A stretch of 64,000 nt of DNA from contig NZ_FYAK01000001.1 in NCBI RefSeq assembly GCF_900185615.1, positions 219,701 to 283,700 of the forward strand, written 5' to 3'. Both the position numbers and the translations under genes were made by a program. The DNA comes from Photobacterium malacitanum (GTDB lineage Bacteria > Pseudomonadota > Gammaproteobacteria > Enterobacterales > Vibrionaceae). The notes beneath the pieces are model-generated. The model had not been told where the DNA came from and made no database searches. It was given only the letters and a program-made list of their open reading frames with translations. The stretch's first letter is position 1. Each line of letters begins with the position of its first letter. Shown here piece by piece: positions 31,251 to 40,833 of the stretch.

Positions 31251-33845
31251 ATGCGTTTGAAATTAACACTTTTAGCCAGTTCAGTGATGTTAGCGAGTAT
31301 GAATGTTCATGCTCTTACTCAAAGTGATATTGATTATGCAGCAAAGCATATTAAGTTAACGACAGGTCTAGTTGAAAATAAACCTCAAGATTGTCCTCCT
31401 GAGTCTCCGTGGGGGCATTGTTACCGCGTTGAAATTGAGTTAGAAAATACCGGCAAACGTGATCTTAATAAAGATGTTGAAATCTATTTTTCTAATTATC
31501 ATCGTTCTTTAGGCTCTAAGAGTGATGAGTTTAAAATTGAGCATATTAATGGTGACTTGCATAAGATAACCACGACCGACCGTTTTAATGGTTTAAGAAG
31601 CGGTCAAACGAAAAAGTTAAACATTGATTTTATGAACTGGATTGTTTCAGAGAGTGACTTTTTTCCTAATTATTATGTCGCTGGCGCTAATCTTCAAGCA
31701 AGAAATATATTAAATACTCAGCCTTTGCTTGATAAAGTCGGATTAGATGAACTTTCTGGTTTTAGTCGCGGAATTAAAAATACAGAAAACCAGCTTAAGC
31801 GTAATGCAGGTGATTTACTTCCTACCGCCACAGCAACATCACGTTACGCAGACAACGCAAAAACTAAAGATCTGGGTGTTGAGGCCGTATCGGAACATAT
31901 CTTACCGACACCAATGAAAACAACATTATTAGGTGGCAAATTAGATATCACGCAAGGGTTCAATATTGTTAGCGATGCTCTACCGTTAAATCAACTTCAA
32001 GCGTTGAATGATCGTTTTAAATCATTAGGTATTCAAACTGGACAGGGTGTTACGGTTGATGTGACGGTAAAGCCAGAGCCATCAAAACCTTCGGGATCAT
32101 ATACGCTTCATATCGATGAAGATAAAATAGCCATTATTGGTACGGATAACGCTGGCGCCTTTTATGGCGTGCAGTCTGTCGCTGGTATGCTAACACTGGG
32201 TAAAAATACTTTAGATACCGTTATGATCGAAGATCAACCACGCTATGATTATCGCGGTATGCATGTGGATGTTTCTCGTAACTTTCATTCAAAAGCGTTT
32301 ATATTTAAATTAATGGATCAAATGGCAGCTTACAAACTCAATAAGTTCCATTTCCATTTGGCTGATGATGAAGGTTGGCGTTTGGAGATCAATGGATTAC
32401 CAGAACTTACTGAGGTAGGCGCGCACCGTTGCCACGATCTAGATGAAAACAAATGCATGCTGCCCCAATTAGGTTCTGGTGCAGAGTTACCTAATACGGG
32501 TTCTGGTTATTATACTCGTGAAGATTATAAAGAAATTCTTAAATATGCGAGTGCGCGTAATATTCAAGTTATTCCATCGATGGATATGCCTGGGCACAGT
32601 TTAGCTGCGGTTAAAGCAATGGAAGCTCGTTACCGTAAATTTATGGCGCAGGGTGATCAAACGGCAGCTGAAATGTATTTACTTTCTGATCCGTACGACA
32701 CCACAAAGTATTATTCAATTCAGCATTATCAAGATAACACTATTAACCCTTGTCTTGAGTCGAGCTTTATTTTTATGGATAAAGTGATCGATGAAATTAA
32801 TAAATTACATACGGAATCTGGTCAACCGCTAACGGATTATCACATTGGTGCAGATGAAACCGCAGGTGCTTGGGGAGACTCTCCTGCATGTAGAAAGATG
32901 TTTGTTGATCCTAAAAGTGGAATTAAAAATGCTAAGGATTTAGGCGGTTATTTTATTAATCGTATTAACCATATTCTTGATACTAAAGGGTTGACTCTTG
33001 GTGCATGGAACGATGGTTTATCTCATTCTGTAATTGAACCAAGTAAACTTGCTGGCGATCCAGCGAAAGCTTGGGTATGGGGAACCATGTTCTGGGGGGG
33101 TGTCGATAATTATAATAACTTTGCCAACAAAGGTTACGATGTAGTTGTCGTTCCACCTGATGCTTATTACTTTGATATGCCCTATGAAAATGATCCTAAA
33201 GAACGTGGCTATTATTGGGCAACACGCTACACCAATACCAAAAAAGCATTCTCTTTTATGCCAGACAATATTCCTGCTAACGTAGAATGGATGTCTGATC
33301 GTATGGGAGCGCCTATTGCAGCGGTTACAGGAGAGAAAAAGCGCGATTTCATTGGCGTTCAAGGTGCCTTTTGGTCTGAGGTGACAAGAACTGATGCACA
33401 AGCAGAATACATGATTTTCCCACGTATTTTTGCGATTGCTGAACGAGGATGGCATAAAGCGGAGTGGGAGCCTGAACATAAACAAGGGATGGAATTTAAA
33501 ACTAACGTTGATGGTAATAAAGGCACAACGCATCTAAATGAGAATGCCAAATTGCGTGATGCTGATTGGGAGCAGTTTTCTAATTTAATTGGTTATAAAG
33601 AGTTACCTAAGTTAGATAAAGCCAATATACATTATCGACTGCCGATAGTTGGTGCAGTAATTGATAAAGGATATTTAAATGCGAATACACCTTTTAGCGG
33701 GGTTCAAATTCAATATTCAAAAGGTGGTAAAAACTGGGAAAACTATAATCCAGATAAACAACCATTGGTTGGTAACAAAGCATATGTACGTACAATTGCA
33801 CAAGATGGACGAACAGGGCGTATTATAAGCGTAATAGCAAATTAA
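31251..33845 (+). CDS. GH20 beta-N-acetylhexosaminidase (chitobiase)
   Basis: 864-residue secreted chitobiase that cleaves GlcNAc from chitobiose and short chitin oligomers. A signal peptide (residues 1-21, ending MNVHA) is followed by the CHB_HEX cellulose-binding-like N-domain (SPWGHCYRVEIELENTG), the GH20b domain, and the catalytic barrel with HFHLADDEGWRLEI and the acid pair Asp535-Glu536 in YHIGADETAGAW. The barrel ends with VQGAFWSE and a C-terminal Ig-like CHB_HEX_C domain closes the protein. Typical of Vibrionaceae chitin use in the periplasm or outer membrane. Weak ribosome site. Confidence 0.94.
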   Translation: MRLKLTLLASSVMLASMNVHALTQSDIDYAAKHIKLTTGLVENKPQDCPPESPWGHCYRVEIELENTGKRDLNKDVEIYFSNYHRSLGSKSDEFKIEHINGDLHKITTTDRFNGLRSGQTKKLNIDFMNWIVSESDFFPNYYVAGANLQARNILNTQPLLDKVGLDELSGFSRGIKNTENQLKRNAGDLLPTATATSRYADNAKTKDLGVEAVSEHILPTPMKTTLLGGKLDITQGFNIVSDALPLNQLQALNDRFKSLGIQTGQGVTVDVTVKPEPSKPSGSYTLHIDEDKIAIIGTDNAGAFYGVQSVAGMLTLGKNTLDTVMIEDQPRYDYRGMHVDVSRNFHSKAFIFKLMDQMAAYKLNKFHFHLADDEGWRLEINGLPELTEVGAHRCHDLDENKCMLPQLGSGAELPNTGSGYYTREDYKEILKYASARNIQVIPSMDMPGHSLAAVKAMEARYRKFMAQGDQTAAEMYLLSDPYDTTKYYSIQHYQDNTINPCLESSFIFMDKVIDEINKLHTESGQPLTDYHIGADETAGAWGDSPACRKMFVDPKSGIKNAKDLGGYFINRINHILDTKGLTLGAWNDGLSHSVIEPSKLAGDPAKAWVWGTMFWGGVDNYNNFANKGYDVVVVPPDAYYFDMPYENDPKERGYYWATRYTNTKKAFSFMPDNIPANVEWMSDRMGAPIAAVTGEKKRDFIGVQGAFWSEVTRTDAQAEYMIFPRIFAIAERGWHKAEWEPEHKQGMEFKTNVDGNKGTTHLNENAKLRDADWEQFSNLIGYKELPKLDKANIHYRLPIVGAVIDKGYLNANTPFSGVQIQYSKGGKNWENYNPDKQPLVGNKAYVRTIAQDGRTGRIISVIAN

Positions 33846-33871
33846 CTATTGCTAATAGTAGTTGAAAAACC

Positions 33872-33910
33872 ACAAAAGCCGTCTATTTAAAAGATAATAG
33901 CGGCTTTTGT
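33872..33910 (+). terminator. Terminator of the chitobiase gene
   Basis: ACAAAAGCCG (33872-33881) pairs with CGGCTTTTGT (33901-33910); the interior also pairs partly (CTATT/AATAG). Confidence 0.75.
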
Positions 33911-34475
33911 TAGTAGTTAAAATATTAATTAGCAAAGTGATCTTGTGTTGATTGTTTAAATATTTACAAGTCCCTTCCATTAATAAAGATTTCGAATGTG
34001 TGGGTTTATTATTTTATTTTTTCTATAAGAGTAATAATCATTTTATTTCTAATGTGCAATTGCAGGTGTTTTAATAAAATAAAATCCTCAATATTATTTA
34101 ATAATACAATGGTTTGTATATTTATATTCAATATAATTTAAACTCGATTAAATATTTCTTATTTAGTTACTATCCATCTTTAAATCGTCGCGTATAAAAT
34201 AAACCTGTTGGTATGTTTGCTATTGCTGAGTATAAGAATAAAGCTTATCGAGTTATAGTTGAACAGTTTCTTGCTTTTTTAGAATGATTTTTAATAAATT
34301 AATAACTTTTGTGCATTGAAGTAATACTAAAATATTATATGCATAATGATTATGATTATTCTTGAATTGAAAGATTTAAAAAATACCTTTTGATTTTTAT
34401 GGTTATAATCAAAGAAAATAATGATGTAACTATTTGTTTAACAATCAGACTAATACTGATTACATAGAGGGCCTA
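33911..34475. other. AT-rich intergenic region before the EAL gene
   Basis: About 565 bases. No convincing gene; a 24-codon ORF (34213-34287, MFAIAEYKNKAYRVI...) has coding-like wording but no ribosome site and may be a gene fragment. The GAGG ribosome site of the EAL gene is at 34467-34470. Confidence 0.35.
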
Positions 34476-36005
34476 ATGACTGAAAACATAAAGAAAAATT
34501 TACTTATATTATTGACATTACTGCCTAGTATTATCATTTTGAAATTATTTCATGCTGGTTTTATGGCCTCGTTAGAAGTAAATGCAAAGCAACATGCAAT
34601 GACAATAGTGACTCAAATTGACTCTATTCTTGCTTATGGTGAACAGTCCAACCAACGGGCATTAGATTTAATCGCTGCTGATAATAGTTGTGACCAAATT
34701 TATCGAAAAATAAGGGCGAGCGTTACCCGTATTCCTTATGTACGTACAACAAACCTTGTACATGGTGATACTATTTATTGTACATCTCTTTGGGGACCGC
34801 TTTCTCTTAGTGATAATCAAGCGAGATATATTGATGGCAAATTATTGCTGATGCCTGGAAGTAAGGTTAAAAAGGATCAGCCATTAATCGTGGTTCGTAC
34901 TGAGGAAGGTGATAAGACAGCGTTGAGCGATATTGATACTCGGTATATTGAATCGCTGTTTTCTCATTCACAAACAAATTCATTTCTTATTTCATTAGCA
35001 GTTGGTAAATTATGGTTAACCAATAGTAACGTATTTACCCATGAAGATCCTAATCAGCCATTATTAGATGTTCAATCAGTAACATCTAATAATTATCCTT
35101 TTACAGTTTTTATTGGCTTAAACAGCCAATCTTCATGGCTTATTTTTTGGAAACAAGAATATTTTTACATATTAGTCATTTTAATAACTCAAGTCTTTTT
35201 CTCTATTTTCTGTGGCTGGGTATTGCAACGTCCTCGTTCGTTATATTCAGAACTCGAAAGGGCAATCAGTAATCGTGAGTTTGTGCCATATGCTCAAACA
35301 ATTGTTAATGCGACAACAAAAGAGTTGATTGGCTTAGAAATTTTAATGCGTTGGAATCATCCAATTCACGGGCTAGTACGTCCTGATATGTTTATTCCAC
35401 AAGCTGAACGTTCTGGATTGATTATTCCAATGACTAATCTCATTTTCAAAGAGACGGCAAAACAATTACGTTTATATAAACATGCTTTACCGGCACCATT
35501 TCATGTTGGAGTGAATATTGCACCTCAGCATTGTAATAGCACGGTATTGTCTGAAGAATGTCAGCATTTTATTGATGAAATTGCAGATAATAAAATCGTA
35601 TTGGTGTTGGAATTAACTGAACGTGAAGCACTTGGCGTATCAGATTTTACCCAAGGTCTATTTCAGCAGTTAAAAAGTATTGGTTGTAAAATTGCGATTG
35701 ATGATTTTGGAACTGGGCATTCAAGCTTGGTTAATTTGCAAAAGATTGACCTTAACTATCTAAAAATTGATCAAATCTTTGTAAAGAATATAGGTATAGA
35801 CAGTACTTCTGAGCACTTAATTGATACCACTATTGAAATGGCAAAACGGCTGTCACTTGATCTTATTGCAGAAGGTGTTGAAACAGAGGTACAAGCTGAA
35901 TATTTGCAAAAACAAGGCGTTGATTTCTTACAAGGTTTTCTGTTTTCTAAGCCGATTCCATTGGAAGAGTTACTTCAGAATCAAGCGTTAAACGTAGAAA
36001 AATAA
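34476..36005 (+). CDS. CSS-motif EAL-domain cyclic-di-GMP phosphodiesterase
   Basis: The ATG at 34476 is chosen because AGAGG lies 6 bases upstream; 509 residues. A membrane segment near the N-terminus (LLILLTLLPSIIILKLF) is followed by a periplasmic CSS-type sensor with conserved cysteines (NSCDQIY, IYCTSLWG), a second membrane segment (YILVILITQVFFSIFCGWVL), then a cytoplasmic EAL domain. Catalytic features are intact: GLEILMRWNHP, VLELTEREAL, IDDFGTGHSSL, YLKIDQIFV and AEGVETEVQ, so it should hydrolyse c-di-GMP. In E. coli, CSS-EAL proteins respond to periplasmic thiol redox state. Confidence 0.93.
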   Translation: MTENIKKNLLILLTLLPSIIILKLFHAGFMASLEVNAKQHAMTIVTQIDSILAYGEQSNQRALDLIAADNSCDQIYRKIRASVTRIPYVRTTNLVHGDTIYCTSLWGPLSLSDNQARYIDGKLLLMPGSKVKKDQPLIVVRTEEGDKTALSDIDTRYIESLFSHSQTNSFLISLAVGKLWLTNSNVFTHEDPNQPLLDVQSVTSNNYPFTVFIGLNSQSSWLIFWKQEYFYILVILITQVFFSIFCGWVLQRPRSLYSELERAISNREFVPYAQTIVNATTKELIGLEILMRWNHPIHGLVRPDMFIPQAERSGLIIPMTNLIFKETAKQLRLYKHALPAPFHVGVNIAPQHCNSTVLSEECQHFIDEIADNKIVLVLELTEREALGVSDFTQGLFQQLKSIGCKIAIDDFGTGHSSLVNLQKIDLNYLKIDQIFVKNIGIDSTSEHLIDTTIEMAKRLSLDLIAEGVETEVQAEYLQKQGVDFLQGFLFSKPIPLEELLQNQALNVEK

Positions 36006-36013
36006 TAATCTAA

Positions 36014-36043
36014 ACCCAAATACCATCAGTTAGGCATTTGGGT
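36014..36043 (+). terminator. Hairpin after the EAL gene
   Basis: ACCCAAAT (36014-36021) pairs with ATTTGGGT (36036-36043). The T-run is weak. Confidence 0.55.
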
Positions 36044-36064
36044 CTGATTTACTTTATGGTGTTA

Positions 36065-36367
36065 TTAAAGGCAACTTTCAAAGCCCTCGAAGTTTGGTGC
36101 GCCTAAATAAATGTCTTTGTTACCACGCGCATTAGCATGGGCTTTGCGGAATTGCTCTGATTGAGTCCAACCTTCAAACGCTTGGCGAGAGTCCCACACT
36201 GAATGTGAAGCAAATAGGGTATATTCATCATTCGATGCACCTTGAAGTAAATTGAATGATTGAAAGCCAGCAACGGTATCAAGGTAGGTTTCGCGATTTT
36301 TCCAGATATCGATAAATTCTTGTTCAGAGCCTAAACGAATTTTAAAACGGTTCATTGCAATGTACAT
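36065..36367 (-). CDS. ABM-domain monooxygenase-like protein (HmoA/IsdG type)
   Basis: 100-residue dimeric alpha-beta barrel of the antibiotic-biosynthesis-monooxygenase family. Motifs MYIAMNRFKIRLGSEQEF, GFQSFNLLQGASNDEYTLFASHSVW and the C-terminal NFEGFESCL are typical of HmoA-like proteins, some of which degrade haem. The specific substrate is not provable from sequence. AAGGAAG precedes the ATG. Single gene. Confidence 0.8.
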   Translation of the reverse strand: MYIAMNRFKIRLGSEQEFIDIWKNRETYLDTVAGFQSFNLLQGASNDEYTLFASHSVWDSRQAFEGWTQSEQFRKAHANARGNKDIYLGAPNFEGFESCL

Positions 36368-36474
36368 ATAACTTCCTTAACTGTTTCTTATATTTAGAAT
36401 GCTATCACTACCATAGCAATAGCGTAGTTGACCACTTACAAAAACAAAATGTTTGATTACGATTAATAGCCTAT

Positions 36475-37491
36475 TTAGTGAAAGACGATGTGAATTCGTT
36501 GAATAAACCAAAATGAAGCCATAATTCCCATGATATATAACGGTACTTGTTGAAAGATTCGTTGCTGGAAAAATGCAATTTTGGAGCAAATTTTTAAGAT
36601 CGTTAGTAGTATACTTAGAAAAATTAGCTGTCCGATTTCAACGCCAACATTAAAACACGCCAGTGCTAAAGGAATGCTGGTCTGTTGTAATCCTGCTGCT
36701 TTTAGAGCGCTCGCAAAGCCTAAACCGTGTAGTAATCCAAATGAAAATGAAATCAACCATGGGAAGCGGCGGCTTAATGTCGGTTGGTCTTTATTATTAG
36801 GTCGCGTTAACTCATAGCATAAAAATAAAATACTCAATGCGATACCCGCTTCAACAGGTGGTTCCGGCACATGAATCAAATTGAGTGCTGATAGACTTAA
36901 AGTAATGCTGTGTGCCAATGTGAAGCAGGTAATAGCTTTCAAAAAGGTACGAAAATCACGGGTAAAGAGCAACAACCCAGCAACAAACATGAGGTGGTCG
37001 ATGCCTGTTAAAATATGAGTGATACCTAAGGTAACAAATAACTTTACTGTCGCCCATGTGCTTACCTTGCCCGCCAACAATAACTGGTTATGTCCTTTGT
37101 AAAGTTCTAGCGTATTTATTTGTCCATGTTGGCTGGTGGTTTGTGTCAACAGTTGAATATTATTTAGCCCTTGAAATGTGATCATAGGTGCGGTGTCAGA
37201 GGTTGGAAATACCAATAAATACCGCTGTAGATCCATACCAAAGCCATCAAGACTATTTTGAGAGCTTAATAAATGGATTTTTCCACCGTGGGTAAGTTTA
37301 GGAATGATTTTTGTGTGTTCTCCAGCCACCACAGGCAGCTTAAGTGTTAATTCATATTGATGATTATCTATTTGGTTAATTAATCCAACAGCAGGTTGAT
37401 AAGGATGGGCTTGTACTTGTGGGCTCCATACCAAACTCAATGCTATATATAAAACCGCGCATAGGGCAGTATAAAAGTTATGCTTATACAT
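36475..37491 (-). CDS. HupE/UreJ-family membrane protein
   Basis: The start at 37491 (MYKHNFYTALC) is preferred because the longer form would overlap the upstream gene by over 60 bases; this choice overlaps by 8. About 338 residues: signal-like N-terminus ending VQAHPYQ, a periplasmic beta-rich part, then six membrane segments with THILTGIDHLMFV, CFTLAHSITLSLSAL, GLLHGLGFASAL and FNVGVEIGQL, which define the HupE/UreJ_2 family. Members are proposed nickel or cobalt transporters. Co-transcribed with the PPIase-like gene, a recurrent pair. Confidence 0.87.
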   Translation of the reverse strand: MYKHNFYTALCAVLYIALSLVWSPQVQAHPYQPAVGLINQIDNHQYELTLKLPVVAGEHTKIIPKLTHGGKIHLLSSQNSLDGFGMDLQRYLLVFPTSDTAPMITFQGLNNIQLLTQTTSQHGQINTLELYKGHNQLLLAGKVSTWATVKLFVTLGITHILTGIDHLMFVAGLLLFTRDFRTFLKAITCFTLAHSITLSLSALNLIHVPEPPVEAGIALSILFLCYELTRPNNKDQPTLSRRFPWLISFSFGLLHGLGFASALKAAGLQQTSIPLALACFNVGVEIGQLIFLSILLTILKICSKIAFFQQRIFQQVPLYIMGIMASFWFIQRIHIVFH

Positions 37492-38296
37492 TTTTAAGTA
37501 AGGTCTTTGTTGTGACAACGATGCCTGAGTTAGCTGGAAGCTCAATGCGGTATTTTTTTATTACGTCGGTTATTTTTGTATTAATAACAGCATTGGTATA
37601 GTCATTCGTTAACAGTGGTTTCGCATCTTTAAAGCTTAGAATTCCAGCTTTATTATAGTGAGTTAATTTAACCGTAATAGGACCAAACGGAGTGTTGGCC
37701 GAATGTGACCAGGTGTTAAGGGCAATTGTATTTAAGGTTTTGATCACCGCTGATCCTAATTTAGACTGCAGATCTTGCTCGGTTATATGGCTCAAACATT
37801 GTTGAGAGCTGGGTGTTTGTTTTGAATGTGCTTGCTCTTGAGGTGATAGGAAGTGGTAGCAGAGTGAGTACATATTAGGAACACGGTAGTTTTGGCGATG
37901 CGCAACATAATAGCGGTGCAATAACTTAGTATTGGCCGCATTTATTTTAGCTATTTGGGTGGTGTAAGAAATAAACCGTTGCATTAGTAGCGCGTTAAGA
38001 TTGGGATCGCCTTTTTCTAAGCCGAGTTTCAGTGCTTGCTGCGATAGAATGCGTTGCAGAATCACTTGGTTGATATCGTTATTCAACATCTTATGGGAAG
38101 GCAGGCTACCAAAGTATGTTTTGTCATCGCGTTTTTGTTGGGTGATTTGAGAGGGCGTGATCACGACTTCATTGGTAGAAGACGTGTTTGAATGATAAAG
38201 CGAATAACAAACAAATAAGATCGCCCCAGCGATTAAAAAATGAGAAAACGGATCTTTAATGAATTTTTTAAGCCAATGCAAAGCAGTGTTTAGCAT
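37484..38296 (-). CDS. Membrane-anchored PpiC-type peptidyl-prolyl isomerase-like protein
   Basis: 270 residues with one N-terminal membrane anchor (FLIAGAILFVCYSLYH) and a periplasmic part. KFIKDPFSHFLIAGAILF and VILQRILSQQALKLGLEKGDP...RQNYRVP are the pattern of the parvulin/SurA-like proteins encoded next to HupE genes. A classical catalytic parvulin domain is not obvious, so it may be a chaperone-like relative. It overlaps the HupE start by 8 bases. Confidence 0.72.
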   Translation of the reverse strand: MLNTALHWLKKFIKDPFSHFLIAGAILFVCYSLYHSNTSSTNEVVITPSQITQQKRDDKTYFGSLPSHKMLNNDINQVILQRILSQQALKLGLEKGDPNLNALLMQRFISYTTQIAKINAANTKLLHRYYVAHRQNYRVPNMYSLCYHFLSPQEQAHSKQTPSSQQCLSHITEQDLQSKLGSAVIKTLNTIALNTWSHSANTPFGPITVKLTHYNKAGILSFKDAKPLLTNDYTNAVINTKITDVIKKYRIELPANSGIVVTTKTLLKNV

Positions 38297-38562
38297 GTTA
38301 GTGAGTCTTTGTTATATTAAATACCATACAAGCATACATAGGGTATCTGTATGATTATTGAATGTGGCTATTAATATAACAGCGCTGATGCAAGATATTG
38401 TATTTTATAAAGTAAGTTTAATTATCTATAATGATTATAAATATACCTAACGAACACATTTGAACGGTGTATTATATTAAAAAGAAATGGTTAGTGGTAT
38501 TATCAAGAAATCGGTTCACCTTCATATGAGCAATTTTGGTTGCTATAGCAGATTAAGTAGTC

Positions 38563-39135
38563 ATGAAAAAAATACTCTTTTTAACCACTCTTTTAGGTTT
38601 CAGTGCTGCTTCACAAGCGGATTTACGTGTTGAGTTTAACAACGTAAATAATCTTAATAACAACACTAATGGCAGTCATAATAGCCGTGTTTATGTATGT
38701 ACCTTACAGCCATTTACTGATGTATTTGCTGATGTTGGTATGAGTGAAGATATTGCGCGTTATAAAGTTCACCAACGCTGTGAACAGTCGCAAGGTGAAA
38801 ACAGTATTTTCTGTAAAGCGAAAGAAGCGAAGTGCATTAAGTCATCATTGGCGTTTGATTCTGATAGTGGTCGTCATGATGCTATTGCATTGTACAGTCA
38901 TAAAAATCACCGTGGGCAATCAATCACTATTAGCCATGATGTTCCTAATTTAAACGTTTATAATTTTGATGATCGTATGTCTTCTTATTATATTCCAACG
39001 GGTTGGACGGTTCGTTTTTATGAGGGCACTAACTATAGTGGAGGTTATTATACTCGCAAAGGTGGCGATGAAAATGCAACCGGATTTAATAATAAAATTA
39101 GCTCAATTAAGATTTTAAGCACTCGAGCTTGGTAA
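38563..39135 (+). CDS. Secreted protein with C-terminal beta/gamma-crystallin domain
   Basis: 190 residues. A signal peptide ends near AASQA. The middle region has four to five cysteines (VYVCTLQPF, HQRCEQ, FCKAKEAKC). Residues about 108-188 form a beta/gamma-crystallin module with two Greek-key motifs: ALYSHKNHRGQSITIS...DDRMSSYYIPTG and VRFYEGTNYSGGYYTRKG...NNKISSIKIL. Such domains often bind calcium and occur in secreted bacterial proteins. Function unknown. Confidence 0.75.
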   Translation: MKKILFLTTLLGFSAASQADLRVEFNNVNNLNNNTNGSHNSRVYVCTLQPFTDVFADVGMSEDIARYKVHQRCEQSQGENSIFCKAKEAKCIKSSLAFDSDSGRHDAIALYSHKNHRGQSITISHDVPNLNVYNFDDRMSSYYIPTGWTVRFYEGTNYSGGYYTRKGGDENATGFNNKISSIKILSTRAW

Positions 39136-39202
39136 TTGTAGCCATCATCACCCATATAACAATGTAGTCTAGCCTGAATAGCATAAGTGTTATTGTTGAT
39201 GG

Positions 39203-40042
39203 TTATTGCCCTATACTGCATTGTTCAACTAAAACATGCTGGTTGCTGATCATTTTAAATTGTTGATCGAGTTGTAAATCATAGTAACCAGCATGACTGC
39301 CTGCACAGCGACGTAGTCCCACACTGTAATCGAGTTTAATCTTCCAACCTTGAGTATTTTTTTTGATGTTGGCAACCGTTAATGAGAGTTCTGGGCAGGC
39401 AATATTACCATTGGTAATTCGATATTCTGACGCTAAGCCAAGTTGTGTGAGTAAATCAAGGCTTGTTATGGCACGGTGTGAAGAAGTAATCACCAAATCA
39501 TAATGGTTGTGTGCTTGGTCGGTGATGTCGTCCATATTAAAAGGATTGACGCTTAACGTTTTTGTGCCGTTGGTCCACTTACCGCGAAATGGAAGCCATG
39601 TATCATCGGGTTGCTGCCAACGATTTATAAACTCAAATTTTTCGATAAATGAAGGGTTATTCTCAAGGGGGGTTAATTGATTTGGATGATCTTTAAATTG
39701 AGCAAGCAGGCGTTGATGTTGCTTTGTATCAAAGCGATATAAGGTTATAAATTGATAGTTGTAGATCCCTAATAATGGTATGCGGACTTTATATTTATCA
39801 TACTGATACCAACCTGTTACTAGACCAATATCATCATAACAATCAATAACATTAAACAGTAACTGTAATTGGATAGGGTAGTTGTTATCAATGTGAGTGT
39901 TGATTGTCAGTGGTTGTATTGTTTGTGAGTAGCTAACACTGGCACGAATGTTATTGGTTAGTGTGGGATTGCTGTATGCTGGAAGGGTAAAACAGAGGCA
40001 GTAAAAGCACCATAGATACAAAAATTGATAATATGGTGCCAT
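39203..40042 (-). CDS. Exported hypothetical protein
   Basis: 279 residues with a hydrophobic N-terminal signal (FLYLWCFYCLCFTLPAYS). The rest is polar and beta-rich with paired cysteines (VIDCYDD, IACPEL, RRCAGS, EQCSIGQ), suggesting disulphides in the periplasm or outside. AGGT precedes the ATG by 6 bases. No family recognised. Confidence 0.65.
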   Translation of the reverse strand: MAPYYQFLYLWCFYCLCFTLPAYSNPTLTNNIRASVSYSQTIQPLTINTHIDNNYPIQLQLLFNVIDCYDDIGLVTGWYQYDKYKVRIPLLGIYNYQFITLYRFDTKQHQRLLAQFKDHPNQLTPLENNPSFIEKFEFINRWQQPDDTWLPFRGKWTNGTKTLSVNPFNMDDITDQAHNHYDLVITSSHRAITSLDLLTQLGLASEYRITNGNIACPELSLTVANIKKNTQGWKIKLDYSVGLRRCAGSHAGYYDLQLDQQFKMISNQHVLVEQCSIGQ

Positions 40043-40109
40043 TGAAATACCTGCGAAACGACAATACTATTTGTATTAAGTGTAGTCTGTTTGATTAACG
40101 ACAACAGTC

Positions 40110-40694
40110 TTAGATATTTGGTCTTACTTTTAAAACGACATTAAAATAGTTGTTAACCACTGTTTTAATGTAATTCGCATCTTTAAATTGTGAAATAAGC
40201 ATGCAGCCTTCGAGTGATACGAAATAAAGCCTCGCAGCATCGATAGCAATTAATTGTGATGAAAGCTCATTATTATTCATTCCAGCTATGATGACTTGCT
40301 CTATCCACTGCTCATTAAGAGTAACGAACCGATCCAACTGAATGTTTAGGCTATCAGTGAGAGAATAAAAATCCGATGCATACATACCACATAAACACAG
40401 TTTGCCTTCTTCACGGACTGTAATAAAAATATTGGCCAACGCTGTTAGTTTATCAGCAGCAGTTGTATGTTGTTGTTCGATCGCGATTAGTGCCGTTTTA
40501 TAGCGTTCCAGATAACGTTCAAATACAACAATGGCTAAATCTTGTTTAGTTTTATAATGATAATGAATACTGGCTGTTTTTATGCCCAATTCATCTTGAA
40601 TATCACGAAAACTAAAACCGTTAAAACCACGACATTGAATATATTTTTCGGCAATATCGGCAATTTTTGCTGCTGTAGGATTAATGTCTTTCAT
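40110..40694 (-). CDS. TetR-family repressor
   Basis: 194 residues. N-terminal helix-turn-helix: IADIAEKYIQCRGFNGFSFRDIQDELGIKTASIHYHYKTKQDLA. The C-terminal ligand domain resembles the NemR/AcuR branch, with Cys105 and Cys107-type residues in LCLCGMYASDF that could respond to electrophiles. The downstream target is probably the SDR gene just upstream: related ACCTAC/GTAGGT palindromes lie before both genes. Confidence 0.88.
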   Translation of the reverse strand: MKDINPTAAKIADIAEKYIQCRGFNGFSFRDIQDELGIKTASIHYHYKTKQDLAIVVFERYLERYKTALIAIEQQHTTAADKLTALANIFITVREEGKLCLCGMYASDFYSLTDSLNIQLDRFVTLNEQWIEQVIIAGMNNNELSSQLIAIDAARLYFVSLEGCMLISQFKDANYIKTVVNNYFNVVLKVRPNI

Positions 40695-40760
40695 AATTGA
40701 TATTCACATATTAAAGAGAATCAATAATTTATCATTTAGCAATACAGATAACAATTTTTT

Positions 40761-40780
40761 CTACCTATGAGTAGAGAGGT
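40761..40780. promoter_or_regulatory. Putative TetR operator before the repressor gene
   Basis: CTACCTATGAGTAGAGAGGT carries the CTACCTA half-site and a weaker right half, 70 bases upstream of the repressor start. It fits autoregulation. Confidence 0.55.
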
Positions 40781-40833
40781 AATGGCGACCTGTTATCGCC
40801 ATTATTAACAACATGCGAGAGTTAACTTTAAGG

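Noticed and set aside
33018..33533. Minus-strand ORF within the chitobiase gene
   Set aside because: Antisense shadow with no domain or start signal.
34213..34287. 24-codon ORF MFAIAEYKNKAYRVI...
   Set aside because: Coding-like wording but no ribosome site and no recognised parent; noted only as a possible gene fragment.
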